64,000 nt of DNA, taken from positions 1-64,000 of the forward strand of contig NZ_JBDJAW010000018.1 in the NCBI RefSeq assembly GCF_039649665.1, given 5' to 3'. The stretch is from Microbispora sp. ZYX-F-249 (lineage in GTDB: Bacteria > Actinomycetota > Actinomycetes > Streptosporangiales > Streptosporangiaceae). The notes under the pieces are model-generated. The model was given only the letters and a program-made list of their open reading frames with translations, made no database searches and was not told the origin of the DNA. A program made the position numbers and the translations under genes. Numbering within the stretch: the first letter of the stretch is position 1; every line of letters begins with the position of its first letter. Shown in pieces: positions 19,676 to 27,993 of the stretch.

Positions 19676-20920
19676 GTGACCCCGACGGAAGGGACCATGA
19701 TCACCCCCGCCGACCTGGCCGGTGGCGGGGTCCGCGGCGACGACCCGGACGTCCACGGCAAGTTCGGCAGGTTCGGCGGCAGGTACGTCCCCGAGGCGCT
19801 CATCCCGGCCCTCGACGAGGTCGCCGCGGAGTACGAGAAGGCCAAGACCGACCTCGAATTCATCCGCGAGTTCGACCACCTGCTGCGCACGTACGCCGGC
19901 CGTCCGACGACGCTGACCGAGGTGCCGCGGTTCGCCGGGCACGCGGGCGGCGCGCGGATCCTGCTCAAGCGCGAGGACCTGACCCACACGGGCGCACACA
20001 AGATCAACAACGTGCTCGGCCAGGCCCTGCTGACCAAGCGGCTCGGCAAGCGGCGCGTCATCGCGGAGACCGGGGCGGGGCAGCACGGCGTCGCCACCGC
20101 CACCGCCGCCGCGCTGATGGGCCTGGAGTGCGTCATCTACATGGGCGCCGTCGACTGCGAGCGCCAGGCGCTCAACGTGGCCAGGATGAAGCTCCTCGGC
20201 GCGACGGTCGTGCCGGTGACCAACGGCAGCCAGACCCTCAAGGACGCCATCAACGAGGCGTTCCGCGACTGGGTCACCAACGTCGACCACACCCACTACC
20301 TGTTCGGCACGGTCGCCGGGCCGCACCCGTTCCCGGAGATCGTCAGGGACTTCGCCCGGATCATCGGGGTCGAGGCGCGCCGTCAGGTCCTCGAGCTGAC
20401 CGGCCGCCTGCCCGACGCCGTCTGCGCCGCCGTCGGCGGCGGGTCGAACGCCATCGGCGTCTTCCACGCCTTCATGGAGGACCAGGACGTCAAGCTGTAC
20501 GGCTACGAGGCCGGCGGCCGGGGCGTGGACACGGGCGAGCACGCGCTGACCCTGACCGAGGGCAGCGTCGGCGTGCTGCACGGCGCCCGCACCTACGTCC
20601 TGCAGGACGAGGAGGGCCAGACGATCGAGTCGCACTCGATCTCGGCCGGCCTCGACTACCCCGGCGTCGGCCCCGAGCACGCGTGGCTCAAGGACACCGG
20701 GCGTGCGACCTACGAGGGCGTCACCGACGAGGAGGCCATGGAGGCCTTCGCCCTGCTCGCCCGGACCGAGGGCATCATCCCGGCCATCGAGTCCTCGCAC
20801 GCGCTCGCGGGCGCGCTGCGGCTGGGCCGCGAACTCGGTCCCGACGCCGTCATCCTGGTGAACCTGTCGGGCCGCGGCGACAAGGACATGGGCACCGCGA
20901 TGAAATACTTCAACCTCTGA
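19676..20920 (+). CDS. trpB: Tryptophan synthase beta chain
   Basis: A 414-residue PLP enzyme condensing indole with serine. [14 protein letters not shown] is the family start, the PLP lysine is in [14 protein letters not shown], and the phosphate loop is [23 protein letters not shown] and the C-terminal [10 protein letters not shown] are also present. Three in-frame starts exist: GTG 19646 (overlapping the trpC stop), GTG 19676 and ATG 19697. GTG 19676 is preferred because GGGAGG lies four bases upstream. It pairs with TrpA in the alpha2-beta2 complex. Confidence 0.96.
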   Translation: MTPTEGTMITPADLAGGGVRGDDPDVHGKFGRFGGRYVPEALIPALDEVAAEYEKAKTDLEFIREFDHLLRTYAGRPTTLTEVPRFAGHAGGARILLKREDLTHTGAHKINNVLGQALLTKRLGKRRVIAETGAGQHGVATATAAALMGLECVIYMGAVDCERQALNVARMKLLGATVVPVTNGSQTLKDAINEAFRDWVTNVDHTHYLFGTVAGPHPFPEIVRDFARIIGVEARRQVLELTGRLPDAVCAAVGGGSNAIGVFHAFMEDQDVKLYGYEAGGRGVDTGEHALTLTEGSVGVLHGARTYVLQDEEGQTIESHSISAGLDYPGVGPEHAWLKDTGRATYEGVTDEEAMEAFALLARTEGIIPAIESSHALAGALRLGRELGPDAVILVNLSGRGDKDMGTAMKYFNL

Positions 20921-20942
20921 TCAGCATCGACAGGACATCCCG

Positions 20943-21737
20943 ATGACGACACTCCAAGCGGTGTTCGACAAGGCCCGCGCCGAGGACAGGGCCGCGCTGG
21001 TCGGCTACCTGCCGGCCGGGTTCCCGACCAAGGACGGCGCGGTCGCCGCGGCGACGGCCATGGTCGAGGCCGGCTGCGACGTGATCGAGATCGGCCTGCC
21101 GTACTCCGATCCGCTCATGGACGGCCCGACCATCCAGGACGCGGTGCACAGGTCGCTGACCAACGGCACCCGCATCGCCGACGTGCTGCGCACCGTCGAG
21201 GGCGTGGCGAAGTCGGGGGCCGCGACGCTGGTCATGACGTACTGGAACCCGATCGACCGCTACGGCGCCGAGCGCTTCGCGCGCGACCTCGCCTCCGCGG
21301 GCGGCGTCGGGACCATCACGCCCGACCTGACTCCCGAGGAGTCCGAGCCCTGGCTCGCCGCGAGCAAGGAGGCCGGCATCGACACGGTCTTCCTCGTCGC
21401 GCCCAGCTCGCCGGACGAGCGCATCGAGCGGGTCGCCGCCTGCTGCACGGGCTTCGTGTACGCGGCCTCGCTGATGGGCGTGACCGGCGCGAGGGAGAGC
21501 GTCAGCTCGGCGGCCGAGGGCCTGGTCGGGCGGACCAGGGCGCACACCGGGCTGCCCGTCTGCGTCGGCCTGGGCGTCGGGAACGGCGCCCAGGCGGCCG
21601 AGGTCGCGGCGTACGCCGACGGCGTCATCGTCGGGTCCGCCTTCATCCGGCGCCTGCTCGACGCCCCGGACGAGAAGTCCGGTCTCGCGGCCGTACGCGA
21701 ACTCGCGTCCGAACTCGCCCGAGGTGTCCGGCGCTGA
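20943..21737 (+). CDS. trpA: Tryptophan synthase alpha chain
   Basis: A 264-residue (beta-alpha)8 barrel cleaving indole-glycerol phosphate to indole. Catalytic Glu is in VIEIGLPYSDPLMDGPTIQ, the second catalytic Asp in TPDLTPEESE, and phosphate-binding loops are GVTGARE, GLGVGNGAQ and GVIVGSAF. It starts 22 bases after trpB and ends the trp run. A 137-base gap follows; it contains an imperfect GATAAG/CTTATC inverted repeat but no strong terminator. Confidence 0.96.
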   Translation: MTTLQAVFDKARAEDRAALVGYLPAGFPTKDGAVAAATAMVEAGCDVIEIGLPYSDPLMDGPTIQDAVHRSLTNGTRIADVLRTVEGVAKSGAATLVMTYWNPIDRYGAERFARDLASAGGVGTITPDLTPEESEPWLAASKEAGIDTVFLVAPSSPDERIERVAACCTGFVYAASLMGVTGARESVSSAAEGLVGRTRAHTGLPVCVGLGVGNGAQAAEVAAYADGVIVGSAFIRRLLDAPDEKSGLAAVRELASELARGVRR

Positions 21738-21874
21738 GCCGCCCTGAGGTTTCTCTCCCGTAGGTGCGCCACGACCGGCCGAGATAAGGCGGCTTACCAT
21801 GCTCTTATCCAGCACATGGTGAGGTTGGGTCCCGGTACTGTTCAGTCGGTGTTGCCTACCGGGCGAGGAGACTC

Positions 21875-22444
21875 ATGGTTCAGTTGGCATCCGGCACCTC
21901 GGTGTCCGAGCGGTTACAGCCTGCGAAGCCCGCGCTCTCCTGGGTCACGACCGCCGCACGGGTCGTGCTCGCCGGCGTACTGATCGTCGCCGGTGCGCTC
22001 AAGATCGGCGCGCCCGCGCTGTCGGTGCAGGCGGTGCGGGCCTACCAGCTCCTGCCCGACTCCGTCGCGCAGGTCGTCGGGTACGGCCTGCCCGTCCTGG
22101 AGATCATCACCGGCCTGCTGCTGCTCGTCGGTCTTTTCACGCGTGCGGCGGCGGTCGTGGGCGGGGTGCTGATGGTGGCCTTCGTCATCGGCATCGCGTC
22201 CGCCTGGGCCAGAGGGCTGCGCATCGACTGCGGCTGCTTCGGTGGCGACGGCACGCTGGCCGCCGGACAGGACCCCAACTACTTCTGGGAGTTGCTGCGC
22301 GACTTCGGACTGCTCGTCTGCGCGGCGTGGATCGTCGTCAGACCGGCGAGCCGCTTCTCGCTGGACTCCGCGCTGGGCTTCACCGGGGAGCGGGAAACGA
22401 CGGACGAGGACGGCTCGGACGAGGGTGAGGACGACGGCGCGTGA
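21875..22444 (+). CDS. MauE/DoxX-family redox-associated membrane protein
   Basis: A 189-residue protein with four transmembrane helices (residues about 24-45, 65-85, 92-115 and 138-155). The MauE/DoxX landmarks are VVLAGVLIVAGALKI, the LPVLEIITGLLLLVG segment and IDCGCFGG, where the CxC pair is the probable redox site. An acidic C-terminal tail follows. MauE-type proteins support disulfide formation in partner thioredoxin-fold proteins; here the next gene, 51 bases downstream, is exactly such a DsbA-like protein. GAGGAGAC precedes the ATG. The pair probably works as a membrane oxidase plus periplasmic-side thiol oxidase, by context. Confidence 0.85.
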   Translation: MVQLASGTSVSERLQPAKPALSWVTTAARVVLAGVLIVAGALKIGAPALSVQAVRAYQLLPDSVAQVVGYGLPVLEIITGLLLLVGLFTRAAAVVGGVLMVAFVIGIASAWARGLRIDCGCFGGDGTLAAGQDPNYFWELLRDFGLLVCAAWIVVRPASRFSLDSALGFTGERETTDEDGSDEGEDDGA

Positions 22445-22495
22445 CCGCGGGCGACCGCGGGGCGTGGTCGTGGAAACAGCCAGGGGGGAAGTTTC

Positions 22496-23242
22496 GTGAG
22501 CAAGCGTACGAGCGAGGCGGCCAGGGCCCGCATCGCGGCCCAGCGGGAGACCTTGCGCAAGCAGGAGCAGCGCAAGCGCGTCACGATGATCGTGACCATC
22601 GCGGTGGTCGTCGTGATCGCGGTCGCCTTCGCGGTGTGGTCGGTGCGCCAGGGGGCCTCGGAGAAGGTCGCGGGCGGCCTCGCTCCCGTCACCGTGCAGG
22701 AGGACGGCACGGTCGTGATGGCCAAGTCCGGCGTGACCGCGCCCGTGGTCGACGTGTTCGAGGACTTCCAGTGCCCGGCGTGCAAGCAGTTCGAGGAGAC
22801 CAGCGGCTCCACGCTGAAGAACCTGGCGGCCGAGGGCAAGGCCAAGGTCGTGTACCACCCGATCACGATCTTCGGGCAGGAGCCGACCAAGGGCAACTCG
22901 CTGCGGGCGGCCTCCGCGGCGCGGTGCGTGACCGACGGTCAGCAGTGGCTGGCTTACCACGACAAGCTCTACAAGAACCAGCCGAGTGAGACCGTGACCG
23001 GCTTCACCGCCGACGAGCTGATCAAGTGGGGCAAGGAGGCCGGCGTCACCGCCCCCGATTTCGACAACTGCGTGCGGGAGCAGCGCAACGTCGCCGCTCA
23101 CCAGCAGTTCTCCGAGAAGACCATGAGCACGCAGAAGCTGACCGGCACGCCGACCATCAAGCTGGACGGCAAGGACCTCGACACCAGCGTCGCCTTCGTG
23201 CCGAACTCGCTGCGCGAGGCCGTGGAGAGCGCCGGCAAGTGA
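22496..23242 (+). CDS. Membrane-anchored DsbA-like thioredoxin-fold protein
   Basis: A 248-residue protein. A charged cytoplasmic N-terminus (residues 1-33) is followed by one transmembrane helix (34-53) and an extracytoplasmic thioredoxin_4/DsbA domain. The active site is CPAC (Cys93, Cys96) in VFEDFQCPACKQFEE, and the cis-Pro loop is TGTPTIKLDG. Two further cysteines (CVTDG and NCVRE) could form a structural disulfide. The start is GTG with GGGGGAAG upstream. Adjacent to the MauE-like gene, so likely the disulfide donor to exported proteins. Confidence 0.9.
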   Translation: MSKRTSEAARARIAAQRETLRKQEQRKRVTMIVTIAVVVVIAVAFAVWSVRQGASEKVAGGLAPVTVQEDGTVVMAKSGVTAPVVDVFEDFQCPACKQFEETSGSTLKNLAAEGKAKVVYHPITIFGQEPTKGNSLRAASAARCVTDGQQWLAYHDKLYKNQPSETVTGFTADELIKWGKEAGVTAPDFDNCVREQRNVAAHQQFSEKTMSTQKLTGTPTIKLDGKDLDTSVAFVPNSLREAVESAGK

Positions 23243-23251
23243 CCTCCCGCC

Positions 23252-23275
23252 GGGACGGCCCACGCGGGCCGTCCC
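23252..23275 (+). terminator. Terminator after the MauE/DsbA pair
   Basis: A perfect 10-base stem GGGACGGCCC / GGGCCGTCCC with loop ACGC begins ten bases after the stop. There is no T-tract. The rest of the 301-base gap 23243-23543 holds only the short ORF described next. Confidence 0.7.
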
Positions 23276-23451
23276 GCGCCGGGCCTTCGCCGGCCAAGAA
23301 TCGGGCAAGGGCCGCGTGGTTCTCCCATGCCGGGGGTATCGAGCGCGGTGTCACAAGCTCCGCACAGGGCGGGGGAGAGGCCGGTCCGGCGGAGTCCCGC
23401 CCGCGCCTGCCACGAGCGGTTCCGCCGCGATGAGCTGAGCGAGGAGGCGCC

Positions 23452-23547
23452 GTGCCCGCCCCACGCCGAGTTCGGCAGCCGCACCCAGGAGCCGGGCAAC
23501 CGCTCGTGACCGGGCGGCGGCCGCTGCCGGTGCCGCCGGGCCGATGA
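23452..23547 (+). CDS. Possible 31-codon leader ORF coupled to the YaaH-type gene
   Basis: GTG 23452 sits four bases after a perfect GAGGAGG. The frame gives a Pro/Arg-rich 31-residue peptide (about nine Pro and eight Arg) and ends in a TGA that overlaps the next gene's ATG as ATGA. Ideal ribosome site plus coupling overlap suggest translation. The strongly proline-rich content could stall ribosomes and tune the downstream gene, but this is inference. The downstream gene lacks its own clear ribosome site, which fits coupling. Confidence 0.35.
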   Translation: MPAPRRVRQPHPGAGQPLVTGRRPLPVPPGR

Positions 23548-24239
23548 GCGGGCGCGACCTCCCCGGGGAGCAGGCCGGTGGACAGGCCGGCGTCGTCCGC
23601 GTCGTCCTGCGGCCCATGGGCAGCCCGCTGCCCCTGGGGTTTCTCGGGCTGGCCCTGGCCACGACCGCCTTCGCCGCCGTGGAACTCGGCTGGGTGCCCG
23701 CCGCGCAGGGGCGCGTCGTCGCCCTGGCCGCGCTGCTGTTCACCGCGCCGCTGCAGTTCCTCGTCTGCGTGCTCGGCTTCCTCGCCCGCGATCCGGTCGC
23801 CGGGGCCGCGATGGGCGTCCTTTCCGGCACGTGGGCGGTGATCGGCGGCGTCACGCTCACCTCCGCGCCCGGCACCACCAGCGCGGCGCTGGGCGTCGTC
23901 CTGCTCACGGCCGCCGCGGCGATGCTCGTCCCGGCCCTCGCGGGCCTGCCCAAGCTGGTGGCCGCCGCCGTGATGGTCATGTCCGCCACCAGGTTCGCGA
24001 TCACCGGCGTGTACGAGCTCACCGCGTCCGCGGAATGGAGGACCACGGCGGGCGTCGCCGGTCTGGCGCTCGCGGTCGTCGCCTACTACGCCGCCCTGGC
24101 GTTCGAGCTGGAGGACGCGCACGGGCGCGCGCTCCTCCCCGTGGCCCGCCTCGGCCGGGCCCGTACGGCGGTCCGGGGCGACCTGGGCGACCAGACGAAG
24201 GGGCTGGCGCGCGAGGCGGGCGTGCGCGAGCAGCTGTGA
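23544..24239 (+). CDS. GPR1/FUN34/YaaH-type membrane protein (acetate-channel family, distant)
   Basis: A 231-residue protein with six hydrophobic segments between residues about 30 and 195. MGSPLPLGFLGLAL matches the family's N-terminal NPAPLGLxG motif loosely. APLQFLVCVLGFLARDPVAGAAMG corresponds to the second/third helix motif, and AYYAALAFELEDAHGRALLPV matches the C-terminal helix and its conserved GRxxLPV end. Characterised members (SatP/YaaH, Ato2) move acetate or succinate. Divergence is large enough that the substrate should not be assumed. The cytoplasmic tail is charged. Confidence 0.65.
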   Translation: MSGRDLPGEQAGGQAGVVRVVLRPMGSPLPLGFLGLALATTAFAAVELGWVPAAQGRVVALAALLFTAPLQFLVCVLGFLARDPVAGAAMGVLSGTWAVIGGVTLTSAPGTTSAALGVVLLTAAAAMLVPALAGLPKLVAAAVMVMSATRFAITGVYELTASAEWRTTAGVAGLALAVVAYYAALAFELEDAHGRALLPVARLGRARTAVRGDLGDQTKGLAREAGVREQL

Positions 24240-24241
24240 CG

Positions 24242-24258
24242 CCCGCCTGACAGGCGGG
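24242..24258 (+). terminator. Short GC hairpin followed by TTT
   Basis: CCCGCCTG and CAGGCGGG form an inverted repeat (CCCGCC stem with a small loop) starting two bases after the stop, followed by TTTC. This is a compact rho-independent-like terminator between the YaaH-type gene and the next promoter. Confidence 0.6.
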
Positions 24259-24279
24259 TTTCGCCTGCGCGGCCGTGGT

Positions 24280-24285
24280 TAGCAT
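24280..24285 (+). promoter_or_regulatory. -10 box for the leaderless ADP-ribosylglycohydrolase gene
   Basis: TAGCAT lies six bases before the ATG at 24292 and no ribosome site is present. Located just after the hairpin ending the upstream gene. Confidence 0.5.
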
Positions 24286-24291
24286 GCCCGC

Positions 24292-25248
24292 ATGCCGTAC
24301 GACGACCGATTTCCCCTCATCGCACCCGGGGGCGCCGCGCGGAGGATCCACGCGGCGATGCTCGCCTTCGCCGCGGGCGACGCGCTCGGCGTGCCGTGGG
24401 AGGGCCGCCCGCCGGAGCGCGTCGACGCGGCCGAGGTCGTCCGGCTGCCCGCGCCGGACCGGGGCTGGCCGCGCGGCGCGACCTCCGACGACACGGCGCA
24501 GATGGTGCTGGTCGCCGGCTGCCTGGCCGACACGGGCGGGCGCCCCTCCTCGATGGACTTCCTCACCCGGCTGGCCGGCGCGGCGCCCGCGGTGCGCGGC
24601 CTCGGGCCGACGACGCGGCGCGCCCTCGCGCACTTCGCCGAGACGGGGGAGATCCCCGCTCCCTCGGCGGACGATCTGCCGACCAACGGCGCGGCCATGC
24701 GCGTCGCGCCGGCCGGCTGGGCCGTGCCGCCGGACCGCCCCGGACGCCGCCGGAGCCTGTGCGAGGTGCTGTCCGCCGCGACGCACCGGGCGCCCGCGGC
24801 CGTGGCGGCGGCCTGCGTGATCGCGGCCATGGCGTCGTACGCGGTGGAGGGGGCCGGCCCGGCCGATCTGCTGGACGCGGCGGCGGCCGAGGCCCGCTGG
24901 GCGGGCGAGCGCTACGGCCCGATGAGCACCGTGACGGACGCCGCGCGCGGGCGGTGGTCGCCCCCGCCCGAGGGGATCTCCCTGGACGCCGTGGAGACGG
25001 CCGCCGCGGTGGTCCACGTGATCCGCGAGGCTCCGGACCCGGCCGCCGCGCTGCCGTACGCCGTGTCGCTCGGCGGGGACACCGACACGGTCGCGGCGCT
25101 CGCGGGAGGCGTGCTCGGCGCGTGCGACCCCGAGGGGGTGACCACGCTGGGCTGGCTGGGGCTCGTGGACCTCGGTGAGTACCCCGGCCTGGAGGACCTC
25201 GCCGCACGCCTGGCCGCCCTCCGCGAGGACGCCGCCGCCGGGCTCTGA
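24292..25248 (+). CDS. ADP-ribosylglycohydrolase-family protein
   Basis: A 318-residue all-helical protein of the ARH/DraG family, which removes ADP-ribose from proteins or small molecules using a two-metal Mg2+ centre. The metal-binding motifs are visible: GDALGVPWEG near residue 29, TSDDTAQM near residue 64, and SLGGDTDTVAALAGG near residue 259. All expected Asp ligands are present, so activity is plausible. The real target (dinitrogenase reductase-like protein, DNA, RNA or metabolite) cannot be inferred from the neighbours, which are unrelated. Confidence 0.88.
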   Translation: MPYDDRFPLIAPGGAARRIHAAMLAFAAGDALGVPWEGRPPERVDAAEVVRLPAPDRGWPRGATSDDTAQMVLVAGCLADTGGRPSSMDFLTRLAGAAPAVRGLGPTTRRALAHFAETGEIPAPSADDLPTNGAAMRVAPAGWAVPPDRPGRRRSLCEVLSAATHRAPAAVAAACVIAAMASYAVEGAGPADLLDAAAAEARWAGERYGPMSTVTDAARGRWSPPPEGISLDAVETAAAVVHVIREAPDPAAALPYAVSLGGDTDTVAALAGGVLGACDPEGVTTLGWLGLVDLGEYPGLEDLAARLAALREDAAAGL

Positions 25249-25325
25249 ACGGGGGTGCGACGGGTGGTCGGCGCAGGTCGGGCGGACGTTGCCCGCGCCT
25301 CGCTCCGGGGCCGCCCTCTCTTGCG

Positions 25326-25340
25326 GTAACGTCACGTTAC
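25326..25340 (+). promoter_or_regulatory. Inverted repeat overlapping the -10 and start of lgt
   Basis: GTAACGT-C-ACGTTAC is a perfect 7+7 inverted repeat ending directly at the lgt ATG. Its left arm contains a -10-like TAACGT (25327-25332), eight bases before the start. The layout suits a leaderless transcript and a protein that binds the palindrome and blocks transcription start. Whether it is a true operator is inference. Confidence 0.45.
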
Positions 25341-26345
25341 ATGCCCCTCCTCGCCTCGATTCCCAGCCCGTCACAGGGGGTCTGGAATCTCGGACCGATC
25401 CCGATCCGCGCGTACGCGCTGTGCATCGTGCTCGGTGTCATCGTCGCCGTCTGGATCGGCGAACGCCGCTGGCGCGCCCGTGGCGGCGCCCCCGGGACGA
25501 TCACCGACCTCGCGGTCTGGGCCGTGCCGTTCGGCCTCGTCGGCGGACGTCTCTACCACGTCATCACCGACTGGCAGATCTACTTCGGCTCGGACGCGCC
25601 CAAGCGGCCGATCGACGCCCTGTTCATCTGGGAGGGCGGCCTCGGCATCTGGGGCGCGATCGCCCTCGGCGCGCTCGGTGTCTACATCGCCTGCCGGCGG
25701 CGCGGCATCTCCTTCACCGCCGTCGCCGACACCCTCGCCCCCGGTGTGGCCGTGGCCCAGGCCATCGGCCGCTGGGGCAACTACTTCAACCAGGAGCTGT
25801 TCGGCGGCCCCACCGACCTGCCGTGGGGCCTGGAGATCGAGCCGGGCCGTCCGGGCACCGTCCCCGGCGCGACCACCTACCACCCGGCGTTCCTGTACGA
25901 GTCGTTGTGGGACCTCGCGCTCGCCGTCGTGCTGGTCCTGGCCGCCCGCCGGTTCGCACTGCGGCACGGCCGGGTGTTCGCGCTGTACGTGGCGGGCTAC
26001 ACGCTCGGCCGGTTCTGGATCGAGGGGCTGCGGGTGGACCCCGCCCACCAGATCCTCGGCCTGCGGCTGAACCAGTGGACCTCGATCGTCATCTTCCTGT
26101 GCGCGCTGGCGTACCTGTGGCTGGCCCGCAACCGGGCGGGCGAGGAGCCGCTGGGCGCGCAGATCGGCGACGGCGACCCCGCCCACGCCGACCCCGCTCA
26201 CGGGCGGGACCAGGCCGACGAGCCGGAACTGCTGCGTGCGGAGGAACCAGACGAGACGCCGGGCGATCCCCAGGAGACGGCGGCCGCGGGCGCGAACGCC
26301 GCGGGCGACGCCGGCCCGGCGGAGGGGGAGGCCGACCGGCGATGA
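25341..26345 (+). CDS. lgt: Prolipoprotein diacylglyceryl transferase
   Basis: A 334-residue integral membrane enzyme that attaches diacylglycerol to the lipobox cysteine of prolipoproteins, several of which are encoded in this window. Family motifs include LYHVITDW, GGLGIWGA, the Lgt signature AIGRWGNYFNQELFGGPT, YHPAFLYESLWD and GRFWIEGLR. About seven transmembrane helices cover residues 15-270. The last 60 residues are a low-complexity acidic Ala/Glu/Asp tail of the kind seen in actinomycete Lgt. In many actinobacteria lgt follows trpA; here about 3.6 kb of inserts separate them. Confidence 0.96.
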   Translation: MPLLASIPSPSQGVWNLGPIPIRAYALCIVLGVIVAVWIGERRWRARGGAPGTITDLAVWAVPFGLVGGRLYHVITDWQIYFGSDAPKRPIDALFIWEGGLGIWGAIALGALGVYIACRRRGISFTAVADTLAPGVAVAQAIGRWGNYFNQELFGGPTDLPWGLEIEPGRPGTVPGATTYHPAFLYESLWDLALAVVLVLAARRFALRHGRVFALYVAGYTLGRFWIEGLRVDPAHQILGLRLNQWTSIVIFLCALAYLWLARNRAGEEPLGAQIGDGDPAHADPAHGRDQADEPELLRAEEPDETPGDPQETAAAGANAAGDAGPAEGEADRR

Positions 26346-27061
26346 CGAAGGCCACGACGGGGGCGCGGGCCGAGATCCACCACGAGCACCGGGACGTCAA
26401 CGGCGGCTGGTTACGCCCGGCGGTCTTCGGCGCGATGGACGGGCTGGTCTCCAACTTCGCGTTGATCGCGGGTGTCGCCGGCGGCACCGCCGAGACCAGG
26501 ATCATCGCGCTCGCGGGCATCGCCGGCCTGGCCGCCGGAGCGTTCTCCATGGCGGGCGGCGAGTACGTGTCGGTCGCCAGCCAGCGCGAGCTCGCGCAGG
26601 CAGAGATCGACGTCGAGCGCCGGGAGCTGGAGCGGCACCCGGAGGCCGAGGAGGCCGAGCTCGCCCGGATGTACGAACAGCGGGGCGTGGATCCGGAGAC
26701 CGCCAGGGAGGTCGCCCGGCAGATCTCCCGCGACCCGGAGGAGGCCCTGGCCGTCCACACGCGGGCCGAGCTGGGCGTGGACCCCGACGACCTGCCCTCG
26801 CCCGTGCTCGCCGCCGTGTCGTCGTTCCTGTCGTTCAGCCTGGGCGCGATCGTCCCGCTCCTGCCGTACCTGCTGGGCGTGCGGGGGCTGTGGATCTCCG
26901 CCGTGGTGTCGATGGTGGCGCTGTTCGCCGCCGGCGCCGTGGTCTCCCGGGTGACGGCCCGCAGCTGGTGGTTCAGCGGCCTGCGCCAGCTCGTGGTGGG
27001 CGCCGTGGCCGCGGCGCTGACCTGGGGCCTGGGCTCGCTGATTGGAACCGGCGGTCTATGA
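26342..27061 (+). CDS. VIT1/CCC1-family iron/manganese transporter
   Basis: A 239-residue protein with five transmembrane helices. Helix one contains FGAMDGLVSNFALIAGVAGG, the VIT1 signature with its conserved Asp, and helix two AAGAFSMAGGEYVSVASQRE. The long Glu-rich cytosolic metal-binding loop spans residues about 85-145 (ERRELERHPEAEEAEL..., SRDPEEALAVHTRAELGVDP). Three C-terminal helices follow. Family members export Fe2+/Mn2+ from the cytosol using the proton gradient. The ATG overlaps the lgt stop, an unusual pairing that may only reflect operon packing. Confidence 0.9.
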   Translation: MTKATTGARAEIHHEHRDVNGGWLRPAVFGAMDGLVSNFALIAGVAGGTAETRIIALAGIAGLAAGAFSMAGGEYVSVASQRELAQAEIDVERRELERHPEAEEAELARMYEQRGVDPETAREVARQISRDPEEALAVHTRAELGVDPDDLPSPVLAAVSSFLSFSLGAIVPLLPYLLGVRGLWISAVVSMVALFAAGAVVSRVTARSWWFSGLRQLVVGAVAAALTWGLGSLIGTGGL

Positions 27062-27993
27062 CCAAGCGCAAGCGCCGGTCGTCCGCGCCGGCCCCGGGCA
27101 GGACCGGGGCCGCCCTCACCGAGCTGGGGCTGGACGACCGGCAGCAGCGGGTGTTCGTGTGGTCGGTCGTCGGCGCGGGAGTGCTGGCGATCGCCCTGGT
27201 GCTGACGCTGACGGTCAACGCGATCGGCGGGGCGCCGCCGCAGCCGGCGCAGGCGGCGGGCGGCGTGGTCGGGGAGGGACTGCCCGCGTCCTTCCAGGCC
27301 TGGCCGACGCTGAAGGAACTGGCTCCGGTCCAGGATCGGAAGGCCGACTCCGCGCCGCTGACCGCCCAGGAGGTGTTCGGCGCGCGGACGCTCACGGCCG
27401 GGAAGGTCACGCTGCGCAGGCTCGCCAGCCGCCTGGACCAGGCCTGCGCCGGCGCGGTGTGGGGAGCCGACCTCGCCGACGCGCTGGCCGGGGCCGGTTG
27501 CACCCAGGCCGTCCGCGGCCTGTACGCCACGGCCGACGGCGCGTACGTCGCGCAGTACACGTTGTTCAACCTCGCGGACGTCACGGCGGCCGACTCGCTG
27601 GCGAAGTCGCTCACGTCGCTCTACCGGGGCGCCTGGGTGCAGCCGCTGGAATCGCCCCGCGCGAAGTTCGGCGCCTACAGCGAGGCGAACGCCTACGTCC
27701 TGGGGCACTACCTCGGGGTGGCCTGGGTCGGCAGGACCGACGGCGCGGAACCGGGGGAGAGGGACGACTTCATCATGCTCGGCCTGGCCGTGCGGGAGGC
27801 CGAGAAGGCGGTCTTCCGCCGCGTGGTCAAGGTCGCCGGGGTGCCGCCGGACCCCGCGCAGCCGCCGGGCCCGGCCGACACCGCCCAGCCCTCGGAGGCC
27901 CCTCCCACCGACCCCGGCGCCTCTGCGGCGGTGTCCGCGCCCGGCGCTACCACGCCGGTGCAGCCGTCAGCCTCCCTCCCCGCCGCCCGGTAG
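27058..27993 (+). CDS. Membrane-anchored protein of unknown function
   Basis: A 311-residue protein with a basic N-terminus (MTKRKRRSS), one transmembrane helix (residues about 34-55) and an extracytoplasmic domain of about 200 residues with two cysteines (QACAG and AGCTQ) that could pair. It ends in a Pro/Ala/Ser/Thr-rich tail (residues 265-311). The ATG overlaps the VIT stop. The last 27 bases overlap the 3' end of the convergent bpsA gene. Segments such as GLYATADGAYVAQYTLFNLAD recur in actinobacterial hypotheticals as far as I recall, but I cannot name a family. Confidence 0.75.
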   Translation: MTKRKRRSSAPAPGRTGAALTELGLDDRQQRVFVWSVVGAGVLAIALVLTLTVNAIGGAPPQPAQAAGGVVGEGLPASFQAWPTLKELAPVQDRKADSAPLTAQEVFGARTLTAGKVTLRRLASRLDQACAGAVWGADLADALAGAGCTQAVRGLYATADGAYVAQYTLFNLADVTAADSLAKSLTSLYRGAWVQPLESPRAKFGAYSEANAYVLGHYLGVAWVGRTDGAEPGERDDFIMLGLAVREAEKAVFRRVVKVAGVPPDPAQPPGPADTAQPSEAPPTDPGASAAVSAPGATTPVQPSASLPAAR

